A stretch of 64,000 bases of DNA from Athalassotoga sp049965695 (GCF_049965695.1 NZ_JBMFWB010000006.1:1-64000); one strand, 5' to 3'; positions 16,310-26,315 are shown, numbered from the stretch's first letter. Numbers and translations: made by a program. Notes: generated from the letters alone by a model not told the origin.

Positions 16310-16939
16310 GTGATACCAGTGGCCGTGGTGGAAAATTACAAAGATTCTCTTATGAAAATGGGAATTTTGGTTATAGACTTGTTTGATAAGTCTATATATG
16401 CACTTATCAACAGGGATTCCGAAATGGCAAAAAAAGTCATATCAGACGATAAATTAGCAGATGAAATGAGAGACAAAATAGTTGAGGATGGAATTTTGAT
16501 CATCGGAGAATATGCACCGATAGGAAAGCCTCTTGTTCAAATAACGAATGGAATATGGATTGCAAATGTGCTCGAAATGATAGGAGATAATTCCAAGAAA
16601 ATTTCTTATCATACAATCGAATTGACAAAAGAACCGATGCTTAAGCCGCTTGTGGATCTTCCAAAAATGGCATCCATAGCGGAAGGAATGCTGAGAAAAA
16701 GTATGACATTCTATAATTCCAATTTCAACGAAAGGATCATGGATGAATTGGTAGAAAATGAAGTTGAAGTTGATGATCTTTCTGAGAGAATTGAAGATGA
16801 ACTTAAACTTTACATGATGGAATCATCAAAAAACGTGTCGAGGGCTTTAAGGCTTATCATGATTTCTAAATCCATAGAAGAGGTTACTGATTTTTGTCTT
16901 AAGATATCTTCTCTTCAAGCAGGCGGGGGTGCTTTTTGA
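16310..16939 (+). CDS. PhoU-like protein
   Basis: 209 residues, all helical, with the two three-helix PhoU bundles: residues ~10-85 and ~95-205, each with the acidic E/DxxxD pattern (RIMDELVENEVEVDDLSERIEDEL). PhoU proteins regulate phosphate uptake and signalling at the membrane. No pst transporter or phoR/phoB gene is adjacent; instead the stop overlaps the start of a lipid-transport-like gene (TTGA), so a role in phosphate sensing is not assured. GTG start at 16310 behind GGTGAT. Confidence 0.75.
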   Translation: MIPVAVVENYKDSLMKMGILVIDLFDKSIYALINRDSEMAKKVISDDKLADEMRDKIVEDGILIIGEYAPIGKPLVQITNGIWIANVLEMIGDNSKKISYHTIELTKEPMLKPLVDLPKMASIAEGMLRKSMTFYNSNFNERIMDELVENEVEVDDLSERIEDELKLYMMESSKNVSRALRLIMISKSIEEVTDFCLKISSLQAGGGAF

Positions 16940-19900
16940 AAACTCTTTACAAATACGTGGCCAAAGAATTTGTCTTTCCTTTTTTTGCGGGACTTGTTGT
17001 CTTTATAATTTTTGTCAGTATCGAGGTGTTGTACCAACTTTCTGACATCATCGTGCAAAATCACGTAAGCATATGGAATCTTTTTGTGTTGCTTTATTAC
17101 TACATACCGCAATTTATAGGTATGGGTGTACCTGTGGGAGTTCTACTCGCTATATTCTGGGTACTTTCCAACTTTTCTACAAGAAGAGAAATGATGGCGT
17201 TTCAGGTGCACGGCATAAATTTAAAACGCATTGTCATTCCTTTTTTGATGATAGCCGTTGTGTTGAGTGGATTAACTTATCTCGTTACAAATTACGTAGT
17301 CCCGTCTTTTACGGAGCAGGCTTCAAACTACCTTGAAAAATCCGTTTACCGTACGAATTTCCCAAACATACAGACTAACACTTTTTTCAGGGCAGGTAAC
17401 AATTACTTTTACGTGAGTAATTTCAACCCTAAGACCGAACAATTTGGATCTGTCATGATAACCACTCTCTCCGGAAACGAATTAACCGTAACTTACGCTC
17501 AGAGTGCGTATTTCAAAGATGAAAAATGGTATCTGCAAAATGGCAGAATTTACACGCTGAAAAATGACATTTTAACTTTTGATATGTCTTTTGATACCAT
17601 GAAGTTGGACATAAATCAGGATATAGCGCAATTTTTGAGATCTCAAAAGAGTGCACAGGAGATGAGTTCGTCTGAACTCATGGACAGAATAAAACTTTTT
17701 CAAAGGCTTGGTCTCGATGCCAAACCTTTCATCGTTGAACTTTATTCAAGGTATGCCAACTCTCTTGGCGCTCTTATAATAGCCTTTTTTGGGGTACCGT
17801 TTTCTCTCTTTTTCGGAATAAAAAGCAAGGCGTGGAGTGCGATAATAACTTTTATACTTGTCGTGCTTTATCAAGGATCTGGAGCATGGTTAAGTGCAAT
17901 GGGGAAGAGCGGGATGATAGATCCGGTGCTGTCCGCGTGGCTGCCGGACATAATTTTTGCGATCGTAGGACTTATATTTTTTCTTTTGCTCGATAGCAAG
18001 ATCATCTTTAAACTCAAAGAAATTCTTGTCAGAATTTTGCCCTTTGCGATTGTCATACTTGTCTTTGGAATTTTTTCAGGACATGCATTTGGTGCCGAAA
18101 CGCTTAAAATAAATGCTGGAGAACTTCGGATAATTTCAGCGACTGAGGTTGAATATGCAGGCGGTGTTCAGTTAAGTTCCAATCAATATACGATCTCCGC
18201 TTCAAGCGTGGATATCTTTTTTAACAACCAAAGATATGCCGTTAAGGCCATTTTTTCAGGTAACGTCATTTACGTTCAGAACAAAAACACGATATACGCT
18301 TCGCAAATGACGGTATTTCTCAACGAACACATGTCTTTGCTTACTGATTTGAGAGGAAGCGTCAGCATAAAAAATGCTGCAGGAACGCCCCAGAATGTCT
18401 ATTTTTTTGGGGCAAATTCAGTTTACGATACTCAAAGTGGCACCACGACCATTTATAACGGTTACATAACAACCTGTACCGCAAGTCCTCCGCATTACGA
18501 ATTTGCAGCATCAAAAATATACCTTGTACCGGGTGATCACCTGATAGCCGACAACATAGTTATGTACCTGTTCGGTATACCTATCTTTTATTTTCCCCAG
18601 TATTATTATTCTCTAACCGGAGGAAAACAGCCGATGCAATTTTCGATAAATTACGCTGGATCTCAGGGATGGTACACCGCTGCTCAGTTTAATTTTCAGC
18701 CGTCTCAAAATTTCAGCGGAGACGTTTATGCCAACAACTACACGAATGGGCCTTCAACATACGGCATCGATCTTGCCGGTACAGCCCTTAACGTCCCTTA
18801 CACTTTTTCTTACTCAAACTCTCAGACTGCGGGTCTTATAACATCGCAAATAGTTCAATTTGGAGTTTCTGGGACACTTTTCAACCTTTACAGCACTGCC
18901 TTTAATTATCAGGATCAGATAACGGGCAACACTTCAAGCCAAAATTCAAACATTTCTATCTCTGGAAACGTGCTTGGTGGAAGCATGGCGGCGAAACTAA
19001 CTCAAACTGTTGCGGGTACAAATCAAAGTTATACGTTGCCTTATCAAATTCAAAATCTTAACACTAAAATAGGTCCGGTTAACGTCACGGGTACTTTGAG
19101 CGGAAACAGCAGTTTTGCAATTCCCGGAAATGCCTTTTCGACCTCTCATTCGTTATCGGGAAATTTTTCCTGGCCTGTTAAATTTTTAACGTTGAATTCT
19201 ATAACCGGATCATACTCCGATGCTTTCGGTGCCGGCACAAACCAGCCTATGTCTTACTCGACCTTTATAGATGCAACTTACGCGTTTAACGCGCTTAATT
19301 ACAATTTTTACGGACTTGGACTCAACTTTTCATATGGAGCGATGACCGGTTTTGCACTTTCAAGTGCTAACGCTCAACCTTCCGATAGAATAGCATTGCT
19401 TACAAATACGAAATTATCTTATAATCTTTTTGGACTGGGGTTATCCGCACTTTACAATTACACGGAAGTCACCGGACAAAATCTTTCCACTTTCAGTACC
19501 AACAGTTTTCAAAACAACGTGGCATTTACAGCAAATTACACCTTTCCTTTAATTCCGTTAAGTGCTCAAGGACAGGTAACTTATGATTTCAACAATCCAA
19601 CTTCTCCGTTGTCAAATGTAACTCTTACAACAGCATCAAATTTCAACCTTTTCGGAGTGAAGAATGCGTTAAACACAAGTTCGATAATATCACCTGCTTT
19701 GAAGCCCGTCAACACGCAGGTAACTTTGAATTCTCAGTACGGAGGAGTTTCTTATCAAGGTCAAACGCTTTACACCTACGGTACAAATTACACATCGACT
19801 TCACCTTTAACCCTTGCGAATCAGATCACGACAAATATTGGAAATCTTGGTTTCATAACCAATCTTCAACTTTCTTCACAATTTTCAATGAACATTTTTC

Positions 19901-20190
19901 CAAATCCATCTTTTGTATGGCCGGTACCTATAACCCTTTCCGCGAATATCCCAGCCTTGAATCTTGGAATATCTGCTCAGGGAAATATATCAAATTGGCA
20001 GGTTCAATCGATGACTTTGAATTTCACGACAGGTTCACAATGCCTTGGCCTTAAAGGGACAATTGCCTTTAACACGCAAAATGGTTTTAATTTCTCTCAA
20101 TTCACTTTGACCGTTTTCATAGTTCAATTCCCTGAAAAGTCGATTTCTTACGATCCGGTAACCGGCAATTTCAACTTTTCTCTGTTTTAA
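16936..20190 (+). CDS. LptF/LptG-type permease fused to LptA/OstA- and LptD-like domains
   Basis: One uninterrupted 1084-residue frame joins parts that are separate proteins in Proteobacteria. Residues 1-~355 are a YjgP/YjgQ (LptF/G) permease: three N-terminal helices, a periplasmic beta-domain (~125-265), three C-terminal helices. Residues ~363-386 form a further hydrophobic segment led by K359, K361 and R366 and ending SGHAFG|AE, which looks like an internal signal peptide with a signal peptidase I site after G386. Residues ~390-540 resemble the OstA/LptA jelly roll (VQLSSNQYTISASSVDIFF; AVKAIFSGNVIYVQNKNTIYASQM). The remaining ~530 residues are Ser/Asn/Thr-rich amphipathic strands ending in Phe, as in an outer-membrane LptD-type barrel. 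TTG start overlapping the phoU-like stop. It suggests delivery of an envelope lipid or glycolipid to the toga. Confidence 0.82.
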   Translation: MKTLYKYVAKEFVFPFFAGLVVFIIFVSIEVLYQLSDIIVQNHVSIWNLFVLLYYYIPQFIGMGVPVGVLLAIFWVLSNFSTRREMMAFQVHGINLKRIVIPFLMIAVVLSGLTYLVTNYVVPSFTEQASNYLEKSVYRTNFPNIQTNTFFRAGNNYFYVSNFNPKTEQFGSVMITTLSGNELTVTYAQSAYFKDEKWYLQNGRIYTLKNDILTFDMSFDTMKLDINQDIAQFLRSQKSAQEMSSSELMDRIKLFQRLGLDAKPFIVELYSRYANSLGALIIAFFGVPFSLFFGIKSKAWSAIITFILVVLYQGSGAWLSAMGKSGMIDPVLSAWLPDIIFAIVGLIFFLLLDSKIIFKLKEILVRILPFAIVILVFGIFSGHAFGAETLKINAGELRIISATEVEYAGGVQLSSNQYTISASSVDIFFNNQRYAVKAIFSGNVIYVQNKNTIYASQMTVFLNEHMSLLTDLRGSVSIKNAAGTPQNVYFFGANSVYDTQSGTTTIYNGYITTCTASPPHYEFAASKIYLVPGDHLIADNIVMYLFGIPIFYFPQYYYSLTGGKQPMQFSINYAGSQGWYTAAQFNFQPSQNFSGDVYANNYTNGPSTYGIDLAGTALNVPYTFSYSNSQTAGLITSQIVQFGVSGTLFNLYSTAFNYQDQITGNTSSQNSNISISGNVLGGSMAAKLTQTVAGTNQSYTLPYQIQNLNTKIGPVNVTGTLSGNSSFAIPGNAFSTSHSLSGNFSWPVKFLTLNSITGSYSDAFGAGTNQPMSYSTFIDATYAFNALNYNFYGLGLNFSYGAMTGFALSSANAQPSDRIALLTNTKLSYNLFGLGLSALYNYTEVTGQNLSTFSTNSFQNNVAFTANYTFPLIPLSAQGQVTYDFNNPTSPLSNVTLTTASNFNLFGVKNALNTSSIISPALKPVNTQVTLNSQYGGVSYQGQTLYTYGTNYTSTSPLTLANQITTNIGNLGFITNLQLSSQFSMNIFPNPSFVWPVPITLSANIPALNLGISAQGNISNWQVQSMTLNFTTGSQCLGLKGTIAFNTQNGFNFSQFTLTVFIVQFPEKSISYDPVTGNFNFSLF

Positions 20191-20202
20191 AGAGGTGATA
20201 AA

Positions 20203-21573
20203 ATGGAAAGTTTGAAGTTGATCCCGCAAAGCAGAGAGGCCGAAGAGGCCGTAATAGGTGCTCTTTTCATAAATCCAGAATCGGCGGATATCGTTTTTGA
20301 GATACTCAGGCATGATGATTTTTATTTCACACCTACAAAATTGATATTTCAGGCAATGGAGATTCTTTTTCAAGATGACAAACCAATAGACGTACTTTCT
20401 GTAACGGATATTCTAAATTCCAAGAAACAACTCGATCTTGTCGGCGGTGAGGTAAGTATCGTTCATTTTGCCGATTCAGTCCCGGTCCTTGGAAATGTGG
20501 AATATTATTCAAGAATGGTCAAAGAAAAATCTTTACTCAGGCAACTTATCGGGCTCTCGGGAAAAATAATAGACGCTTCTTACGATCAGAAAGATCCACA
20601 AGATATACTTAACGAAGCGGAAAACATGATATTCAAGATAGCCGAAGAAGAAAGTTCAAGAACCTATATGTCCCTAAAAGAAGTTATGGATACGACATTT
20701 GAAAGGATCGAAAAACTTAAAATTGACAGAGAGTCTCCTGAAAGTGGTTTACTTGTTTCAGGACTTCCGACAGGTTTGAGATCTTTAGATGCCTTAACTG
20801 CGGGATTTCATAAATCAGATCTTGTTATAATAGCGGCAAGACCTTCTCTCGGTAAAACGGCGCTGGCACTTACGATGGCAAAGTCTATGGCTTTTGAATA
20901 TAAAGAAAGGGTCGCGATATTCAGCCTTGAAATGAGCGCAGACCAACTTGCGCAAAGATTGCTTTGCGCAGATGGCTTTGTCGATCTTCAAAGTTTAAGG
21001 GCTGGATATATTTCCGCAGAAGAATGGAGAAGATTGACTAACTCCGCAAGCAGATTGAAAAATCTCCCAATAGTTATAGATGACGATCCACTTGTGGATG
21101 TCATGAAGATAAGAACAAAAGCAAGAAAGATAAAAAAAGAGTATGGCCTTGATGTGCTTTTTGTCGATTACCTGCAATTGATGCATTCAAGAGACAAAAG
21201 AGACAACAGGCAACAGGAAATTTCAGATATATCCCGTGCCCTTAAATTGCTTGCAAGAGAACTCGATATCTGCGTCGTCGCACTTTCACAACTTTCAAGG
21301 GCTATCGAACAAAGGCCAACGGGTGAAAGAAGACCGCGATTAAGCGACCTTAGAGAATCAGGAGCCATAGAGCAAGATGCGGACGTTGTACTTTTCATAC
21401 ACAGAGAAGATTATTACAAATCCAAAAAAGACGAAGAAGAAAAAGAAGATCCGAATCTTCCAAGAGAAGCAGAAATAATAATAGGAAAACAAAGAAACGG
21501 ACCTATCGGCAGTGTTAAAATAGGCTTTTTACCCCGATACGCCTTGTTCAGCGAAAAAGATATCAACCATTGA
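20203..21573 (+). CDS. dnaB: Replicative DNA helicase
   Basis: Ring helicase at the replication fork. N-terminal DnaB domain (PQSREAEEAVIGALFINPE) binds primase; the RecA-like ATPase carries Walker A AARPSLGKT (211-219), Walker B VLFVDYLQLM, and the arginine-finger region PRLSDLRESGAIEQDADVVLFIHRED. 456 residues and no intein. GAGGTGAT precedes ATG 20203, 13 nt after the lpt fusion gene; tmk follows after 12 nt. Confidence 0.97.
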   Translation: MESLKLIPQSREAEEAVIGALFINPESADIVFEILRHDDFYFTPTKLIFQAMEILFQDDKPIDVLSVTDILNSKKQLDLVGGEVSIVHFADSVPVLGNVEYYSRMVKEKSLLRQLIGLSGKIIDASYDQKDPQDILNEAENMIFKIAEEESSRTYMSLKEVMDTTFERIEKLKIDRESPESGLLVSGLPTGLRSLDALTAGFHKSDLVIIAARPSLGKTALALTMAKSMAFEYKERVAIFSLEMSADQLAQRLLCADGFVDLQSLRAGYISAEEWRRLTNSASRLKNLPIVIDDDPLVDVMKIRTKARKIKKEYGLDVLFVDYLQLMHSRDKRDNRQQEISDISRALKLLARELDICVVALSQLSRAIEQRPTGERRPRLSDLRESGAIEQDADVVLFIHREDYYKSKKDEEEKEDPNLPREAEIIIGKQRNGPIGSVKIGFLPRYALFSEKDINH

Positions 21574-21585
21574 CGGAGGTGTCAT

Positions 21586-22191
21586 GTGCCACTCATAACT
21601 TTTGAAGGAGTAGATGGATGCGGGAAATCAACCCAGATTTTAATGCTTAAAGATTATTTCGACAAAAAAAATTTGAAATGTTCCGTTTTCAGAGAGCCTG
21701 GCGGAACGGTAATCGGAGAAAAGATAAGAGAGATTTTACTTGACAGCCAAAATTCGAAAATGGATCCAAAAACTGAATTTTTACTTTTCGCCGCTTCAAG
21801 AGCCCAACTTGTTTATGAAAAGATAAAGCCGGCACTCGAATCCGGAGAATTCGTCATTCTTGACAGATATATAGATTCTTCGGTTGCCTACCAAGGTTTT
21901 GGAAGAGGTCTCGGAAAGAAAGTGGTGATCTTCATAAATGAATTTGCAACCCAACTTGTTTATCCAGATGTGACTTTTTACCTTGAAATCGATGAAAAAA
22001 CATTTGAAATGAGAAGGAAGGAAAAAAGGGATAGAATAGAATTGGAAAACATTGATTTTATAAAAATGGTTATGCAGGGATATTCCGAAATATCGAGTTC
22101 AAAAAGGTTTGTCAAGATAGATGCGAGATCGGATCAAAATCAAATTTTTCGGGCTATAATTAAAGAAATAGAAAGACGTTTTAATCTGTGA
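21586..22191 (+). CDS. tmk: Thymidylate kinase
   Basis: Phosphorylates dTMP to dTDP. P-loop FEGVDGCGKST at residues 6-16, the DR(Y) motif ILDRYIDSSVAYQG and a LID region with RRKEKRDRIE. 201 residues. GTG at 21586 is used: the ATG two bases earlier is out of frame and meets a stop within five codons. GGAGG lies upstream. Cotranscribed with dnaB, a replication-themed pair. Confidence 0.95.
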   Translation: MPLITFEGVDGCGKSTQILMLKDYFDKKNLKCSVFREPGGTVIGEKIREILLDSQNSKMDPKTEFLLFAASRAQLVYEKIKPALESGEFVILDRYIDSSVAYQGFGRGLGKKVVIFINEFATQLVYPDVTFYLEIDEKTFEMRRKEKRDRIELENIDFIKMVMQGYSEISSSKRFVKIDARSDQNQIFRAIIKEIERRFNL

Positions 22192-22215
22192 TGGTGATTT
22201 GTTTAAGTGAAGTGC

Positions 22216-22221
22216 TATAAT
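22216..22221 (+). promoter_or_regulatory. -10 box upstream of ftsA
   Basis: TATAAT 35 nt before ATG 22257, in the 65-nt gap after tmk. No convincing -35 hexamer at normal spacing, so read-through from tmk may contribute. Confidence 0.35.
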
Positions 22222-22256
22222 TTGTAAAACTCCACAAAAGGGAGGTGCCCTATTTT

Positions 22257-23552
22257 ATGGCTAAAGTAGGGGGAATTACGGTAGTTGATATAGGTTCCTA
22301 TAACATAAAGGCGGCATTCGGTGAAAGGGCAGCGGATGGATTTAAAATCCTGAGTTATTCTACTGTTAAATCGAATGGCTTTTATGGAGGTCAAATAATA
22401 GATGCGGTTGGCCTTAAAGCGAGTATAGGCGAAGCGCTTGGCGAACTTCAAACTCAGTTGATGAAGAAATCTTTAATCGGTCATCTCGCCGTCACCGCTT
22501 CTGAAAATCTCTTTTCACTTGAACTATCCAAAGTGAACAAGGATTTTTCAAGGCCGGAAGTCATATCGAATGCTCAAATTCAAGAAATAAGAGGCGAGGC
22601 TGTAAAAAGTCAGGATACGGTCGATGTGATACCCGTACGTTATACCCTTGATGGGGAAAGGAAGGTTATAAATCCAATTTCAATGACCACATCGAAGATA
22701 TCGGCAGATGTGGTAAGGGTAAAAATGGATCAATTACCAAAAAACGAGTTGATGAATCTTTTCCAGGGTTATCCTTTCGACTCCATCAACATCATGCATC
22801 CAGGCCTGGTCGCATCCGAAGGTGTCTTGACCGAAAATGAAAAAAACAGAGGAATAATCTGCCTCGATTTCGGGTATTCCACCTTTAAGTTGACGGCTTA
22901 CATGGATGGAATGCCAATAGGATACAAGTTTATGCCGCTTGGAGTCGAGAAGATCGTCAAAGATATAGCGACTATCTTCAAAGTTTCGTATCCGGAAGCA
23001 GAAAGGTTGCTCTTTTATCATTCGAATCTTGATTATGAAAAGATCAACGAAAATGAAATGGTGGAAATAGTTGATTTCAGCAAAGCCAAAAAGAATGTCA
23101 AAAAAAGGTCTATATCAATGGCTGCGTATGCAAGGGCAAAGGAGATGCTGAGCCTTTCAAGACGGAGTTTCAACGAAATAATGAACGCAAACCCATCTTT
23201 TAATCCTATTGGTATCGTCATAACAGGTGGAGGGGCTTCAATACCCGGCATATCATCGGTTGCAGGCACAATCTTCAACATGGTTGCAAGGAATGGAACT
23301 TACGTTTCTTCTAACAACGTTATAGTCACAGGCGCTGAAGATATAATGGGAGTACCTGTTTACGGGCCATTGTTCGGTGCTTACATTTACGCTTACAAAT
23401 ATGGAAAATTAGAGGCTACCAAAATCAACACTTTCACGACTTCGTCGCCGGCATCGCAAGAGCCCAAAACCGTTGAAAGGACATCCGGAGAGGGAAAAGA
23501 GTCTAACGATTCGTTGAAAAAATTATGGGATTTTCTCAAGAAATTGGTATGA
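22257..23552 (+). CDS. ftsA: Cell division protein FtsA
   Basis: Actin-like protein that tethers FtsZ to the membrane. Phosphate-1 loop GITVVDIGSYNIKAAFGE at the N-terminus, phosphate-2 GIICLDFGYSTFKLTAY, adenosine motif PIGIVITGGGASIPGI. The C-terminus is a linker rich in Ser/Thr/Glu followed by an amphipathic helix (SLKKLWDFLKKLV), the membrane-targeting sequence of FtsA; PilM lacks this. Immediately followed by ftsZ. ATG 22257 is preferred; the GTG at 22245 overlaps the ribosome site GGGAGG. 431 residues. Confidence 0.92.
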   Translation: MAKVGGITVVDIGSYNIKAAFGERAADGFKILSYSTVKSNGFYGGQIIDAVGLKASIGEALGELQTQLMKKSLIGHLAVTASENLFSLELSKVNKDFSRPEVISNAQIQEIRGEAVKSQDTVDVIPVRYTLDGERKVINPISMTTSKISADVVRVKMDQLPKNELMNLFQGYPFDSINIMHPGLVASEGVLTENEKNRGIICLDFGYSTFKLTAYMDGMPIGYKFMPLGVEKIVKDIATIFKVSYPEAERLLFYHSNLDYEKINENEMVEIVDFSKAKKNVKKRSISMAAYARAKEMLSLSRRSFNEIMNANPSFNPIGIVITGGGASIPGISSVAGTIFNMVARNGTYVSSNNVIVTGAEDIMGVPVYGPLFGAYIYAYKYGKLEATKINTFTTSSPASQEPKTVERTSGEGKESNDSLKKLWDFLKKLV

Positions 23553-23575
23553 TCTCTTCTGAAGGAGGTATATAG

Positions 23576-24625
23576 ATGCCTTTTGAGATCGCTGAAGATG
23601 CAAGTAAACAAAGAAAGATAAAAAGGGTACCTGTAATAAAAGTAATGGGAATTGGAGGAGCAGGCAATAACGCCATAACCAGGATGATAGAATCCGGGAT
23701 AAAGGACGTTACTTTTGTGGCTGCCAACACAGATCTTCAAGTACTCGAGGCAAGTCAGGCCGATGTGATAATTCAACTTGGCGCCGAAACGACAAGAGGA
23801 CTCGGGGCCGGAGGATATCCGGAGATAGGCGAAAGGGCTGCTGAAGAAAGTAAACCTGAAATCCAAGAGATATTGGATGGAACCGATCTCTTGTTTCTAA
23901 CCTGCGGTATGGGAGGCGGTACCGGTACAGGTGCAACACCTGTTATAGCAAAGATAGCCAAAGAAATGCAGATTTTGACTGTTTCAATAGTCACGACTCC
24001 ATTTTATTTTGAAGGAAACAACAGATGGAGAATAGCGACTGAGGGTCTAAAAAAACTTCATTCCAATGTTGACACTCTCATAAGAATATCAAACAACAAA
24101 TTGCTCGAAGAACTTCCACCTGACACAACTATACCAGATGCTTTCTTAAAAGCAGACGAAACGCTTCATCAAGGTGTAAAAGGTATATCCGAACTCATAA
24201 CGAAAAGAGGATATATAAACCTTGATTTTGCGGATGTTGAAGCCGTCATGAGAGATGCCGGACCTGCGATGCTTGGAATAGGCATAGGTAAAGGAGAAAA
24301 CAGAGCAGAAGATGCCGCAAAAATGGCTATGGATTCCAAATTGCTTGAACAACCTGTTAAGAATGCCTCTTCCATAATTTTAAACGTTTCGGCTCCGAAA
24401 AATGTTACGATGAAAGAAATGCATGCGGCTGCCTCTGTTATAAGGCAAGGATGCAGTGAAGAAGCAGATGTGAAGTTTGGCCTGATAATCGATGAAAACG
24501 TTCCTGAAGATGAAATGCGCGTTACCCTTATAGCAACTGGTTTTGAAGAGGCAGACAAACTGCTCTTTGCAGATAGCGATATCCCCGCCATATACAGATC
24601 CGGTCTTGATGAGTTTTTAAGATAG
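23576..24625 (+). CDS. ftsZ: Cell division protein FtsZ
   Basis: Tubulin-like GTPase that forms the division ring. GIGGAGNNAITRM near residue 26, tubulin signature GGGTGTG at 113-119, and the T7-loop synergy Asp region (NLDFADVEAVMRDAGPAMLGIG). The protein is only 349 residues: the spacer after the globular domain is almost absent and the end DIPAIYRSGLDEFLR is the conserved peptide that binds FtsA. GGAGG before ATG 23576; 23 nt after ftsA and 7 nt before pilB. Confidence 0.97.
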   Translation: MPFEIAEDASKQRKIKRVPVIKVMGIGGAGNNAITRMIESGIKDVTFVAANTDLQVLEASQADVIIQLGAETTRGLGAGGYPEIGERAAEESKPEIQEILDGTDLLFLTCGMGGGTGTGATPVIAKIAKEMQILTVSIVTTPFYFEGNNRWRIATEGLKKLHSNVDTLIRISNNKLLEELPPDTTIPDAFLKADETLHQGVKGISELITKRGYINLDFADVEAVMRDAGPAMLGIGIGKGENRAEDAAKMAMDSKLLEQPVKNASSIILNVSAPKNVTMKEMHAAASVIRQGCSEEADVKFGLIIDENVPEDEMRVTLIATGFEEADKLLFADSDIPAIYRSGLDEFLR

Positions 24626-24632
24626 AGAGTGG

Positions 24633-26315
24633 ATGGTTATTTTGGCAACGCCTTACAAAAAAATAGGCGAGATACTTGTTTCTATGGGATATATAACCCA
24701 GCAATCTTTAGATAATGCTCTTGAAATATCTAAAACGAAACAAAAATTGCTGGGTGAAATTTTAGTTGAAGAACATTTAGTCACGTGGAGCGATATAGCA
24801 GATGCGCTTGCGGCTCAATATAATTTGCCGAGAATTCAAGAGTTACCTTCGAATATACCGGCAGATGTTATAAACGTAATACCTAAAAATCTCATTGATT
24901 CTTACAGAATAGTTCCTTACAAAAAAGAAAGTAACAATCTCTGGATTGCCACAGATAGCGTGAATAATTACACGCAGGTGGCAAGAGAAATAAGATTTTT
25001 AACAGGCTTAAATCCTAAGATTGCGGTCATCTCAAAAGATGTCTATGAAACGGTTTATCAGTATGTTTTTGGATCTCAAATTGACACATCTCAAATAGCG
25101 CCCATCTTGGAAGTTACAAAAGAAGAAGAGCCAAAAGAAGAAGTCGTTGAATCTGAAGAGGCACCAGCGGTAAAACTTGCGAAGACCCTCGTTGAAAACG
25201 GGATTCTTCAAAACGCAAGCGATATACACATAGAGCCATCCCAACAAAGTGTCATCGTTAGATACAGGGTGGACGGCGTTTTAAGAAAAGTTACAACCTT
25301 TCCGAAGAGCATGAATGCATCTGTGGTCTCAAGAATAAAAATAATGTCAAGTCTTGATATCTCTGAAAAACGTGTGCCGCAAGACGGAAAATTTTTCATA
25401 AAATACGAAAACGAGCAATACGATTTTCGAGTTTCTACCATGCCCACCATATATGGCGAAAAAGTGGTTTTAAGAATACTTAAAGTTTCATCATCCGAGC
25501 AAAAGATATCAAGTCTCGGATTTAGCGAGTACAACCTTAAAAGGTTTGAAGAACTCATAAATTATCCTTATGGAATAATTTTACTCACAGGGCCTACCGG
25601 AAGCGGAAAATCAACCACACTCGTCGCCGCTATAAACGAGATAAAAGATGTGACAAAAAACATCGTTACCATAGAAGATCCTGTTGAATACAACATAGAT
25701 GGCGTTAACCAATGTCAGGTTAACGTGGAGGCGGGGCTGACGTACGCAAGATTTCTCAGATCGGTCTTAAGACAGGATCCGGATATAATAATGATAGGAG
25801 AAATTCGAGACAAAGAAACCGCTCAACTCGCAGTGGAAGCCTCAATGACAGGTCACCTTGTTTTAAGCACCTTACATACCAACGATGCCCCATCTGCCAT
25901 TTCAAGGCTTATAAACCTTGGCATAGATCCCCACATGCTTGGAGTTGCCCTGATAGGTGTCGTTGGTCAAAGGCTCGTCAGAAAACTTTGTAACGATTGT
26001 AAAAAAGAGATCAAGATAAACGAAGATGTTTCTAAAGTTGCTGCTACCTTTTATCCACACATGGATCCCATTATGTATGAAGGCGTTGGATGTAGAAATT
26101 GCAGCGAAGGGTATAAAGGTAGAACCGCAATAAACGAAGTTATGATAATAAATTCGAAAATCAGAGAGGCAATCTATGCCGGAGCGTCTGATCTTGAATT
26201 GCGTGAATTTGCAAAACTTGAAGGTATGAGAACGATGTTTGAAGATGGCGTTGAAAAAATACTCAAGGGCATAACTTCTTACGAAGAAGTGAGCCGTGTG
26301 GTGAGGAGCGCATGA
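24633..26315 (+). CDS. pilB: PilB/GspE-type assembly ATPase
   Basis: Drives type IV pilus or type II secretion pseudopilus assembly. Residues ~1-150 are a MshEN/T2SSE N-domain (KIGEILVSMGYITQQSLDNAL). The ATPase core has Walker A GPTGSGKST at 320-328, Asp box IEDPVEYNI, Walker B IIMIGEIRDKETAQLAVEASMTGHLVLSTLHTNDA, and a zinc tetracysteine (CNDCKKE...CRNCSEGYKGR). 560 residues. It follows ftsZ by 7 nt, so division and pilus genes share a transcript. Confidence 0.9.
   Translation: MVILATPYKKIGEILVSMGYITQQSLDNALEISKTKQKLLGEILVEEHLVTWSDIADALAAQYNLPRIQELPSNIPADVINVIPKNLIDSYRIVPYKKESNNLWIATDSVNNYTQVAREIRFLTGLNPKIAVISKDVYETVYQYVFGSQIDTSQIAPILEVTKEEEPKEEVVESEEAPAVKLAKTLVENGILQNASDIHIEPSQQSVIVRYRVDGVLRKVTTFPKSMNASVVSRIKIMSSLDISEKRVPQDGKFFIKYENEQYDFRVSTMPTIYGEKVVLRILKVSSSEQKISSLGFSEYNLKRFEELINYPYGIILLTGPTGSGKSTTLVAAINEIKDVTKNIVTIEDPVEYNIDGVNQCQVNVEAGLTYARFLRSVLRQDPDIIMIGEIRDKETAQLAVEASMTGHLVLSTLHTNDAPSAISRLINLGIDPHMLGVALIGVVGQRLVRKLCNDCKKEIKINEDVSKVAATFYPHMDPIMYEGVGCRNCSEGYKGRTAINEVMIINSKIREAIYAGASDLELREFAKLEGMRTMFEDGVEKILKGITSYEEVSRVVRSA

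Noticed and set aside
22257..23552. Assignment of the actin-like protein as PilM because pilB is nearby
   Set aside because: The C-terminal linker with amphipathic helix and direct linkage to ftsZ are FtsA features; PilM is shorter and followed by pilN/pilO.
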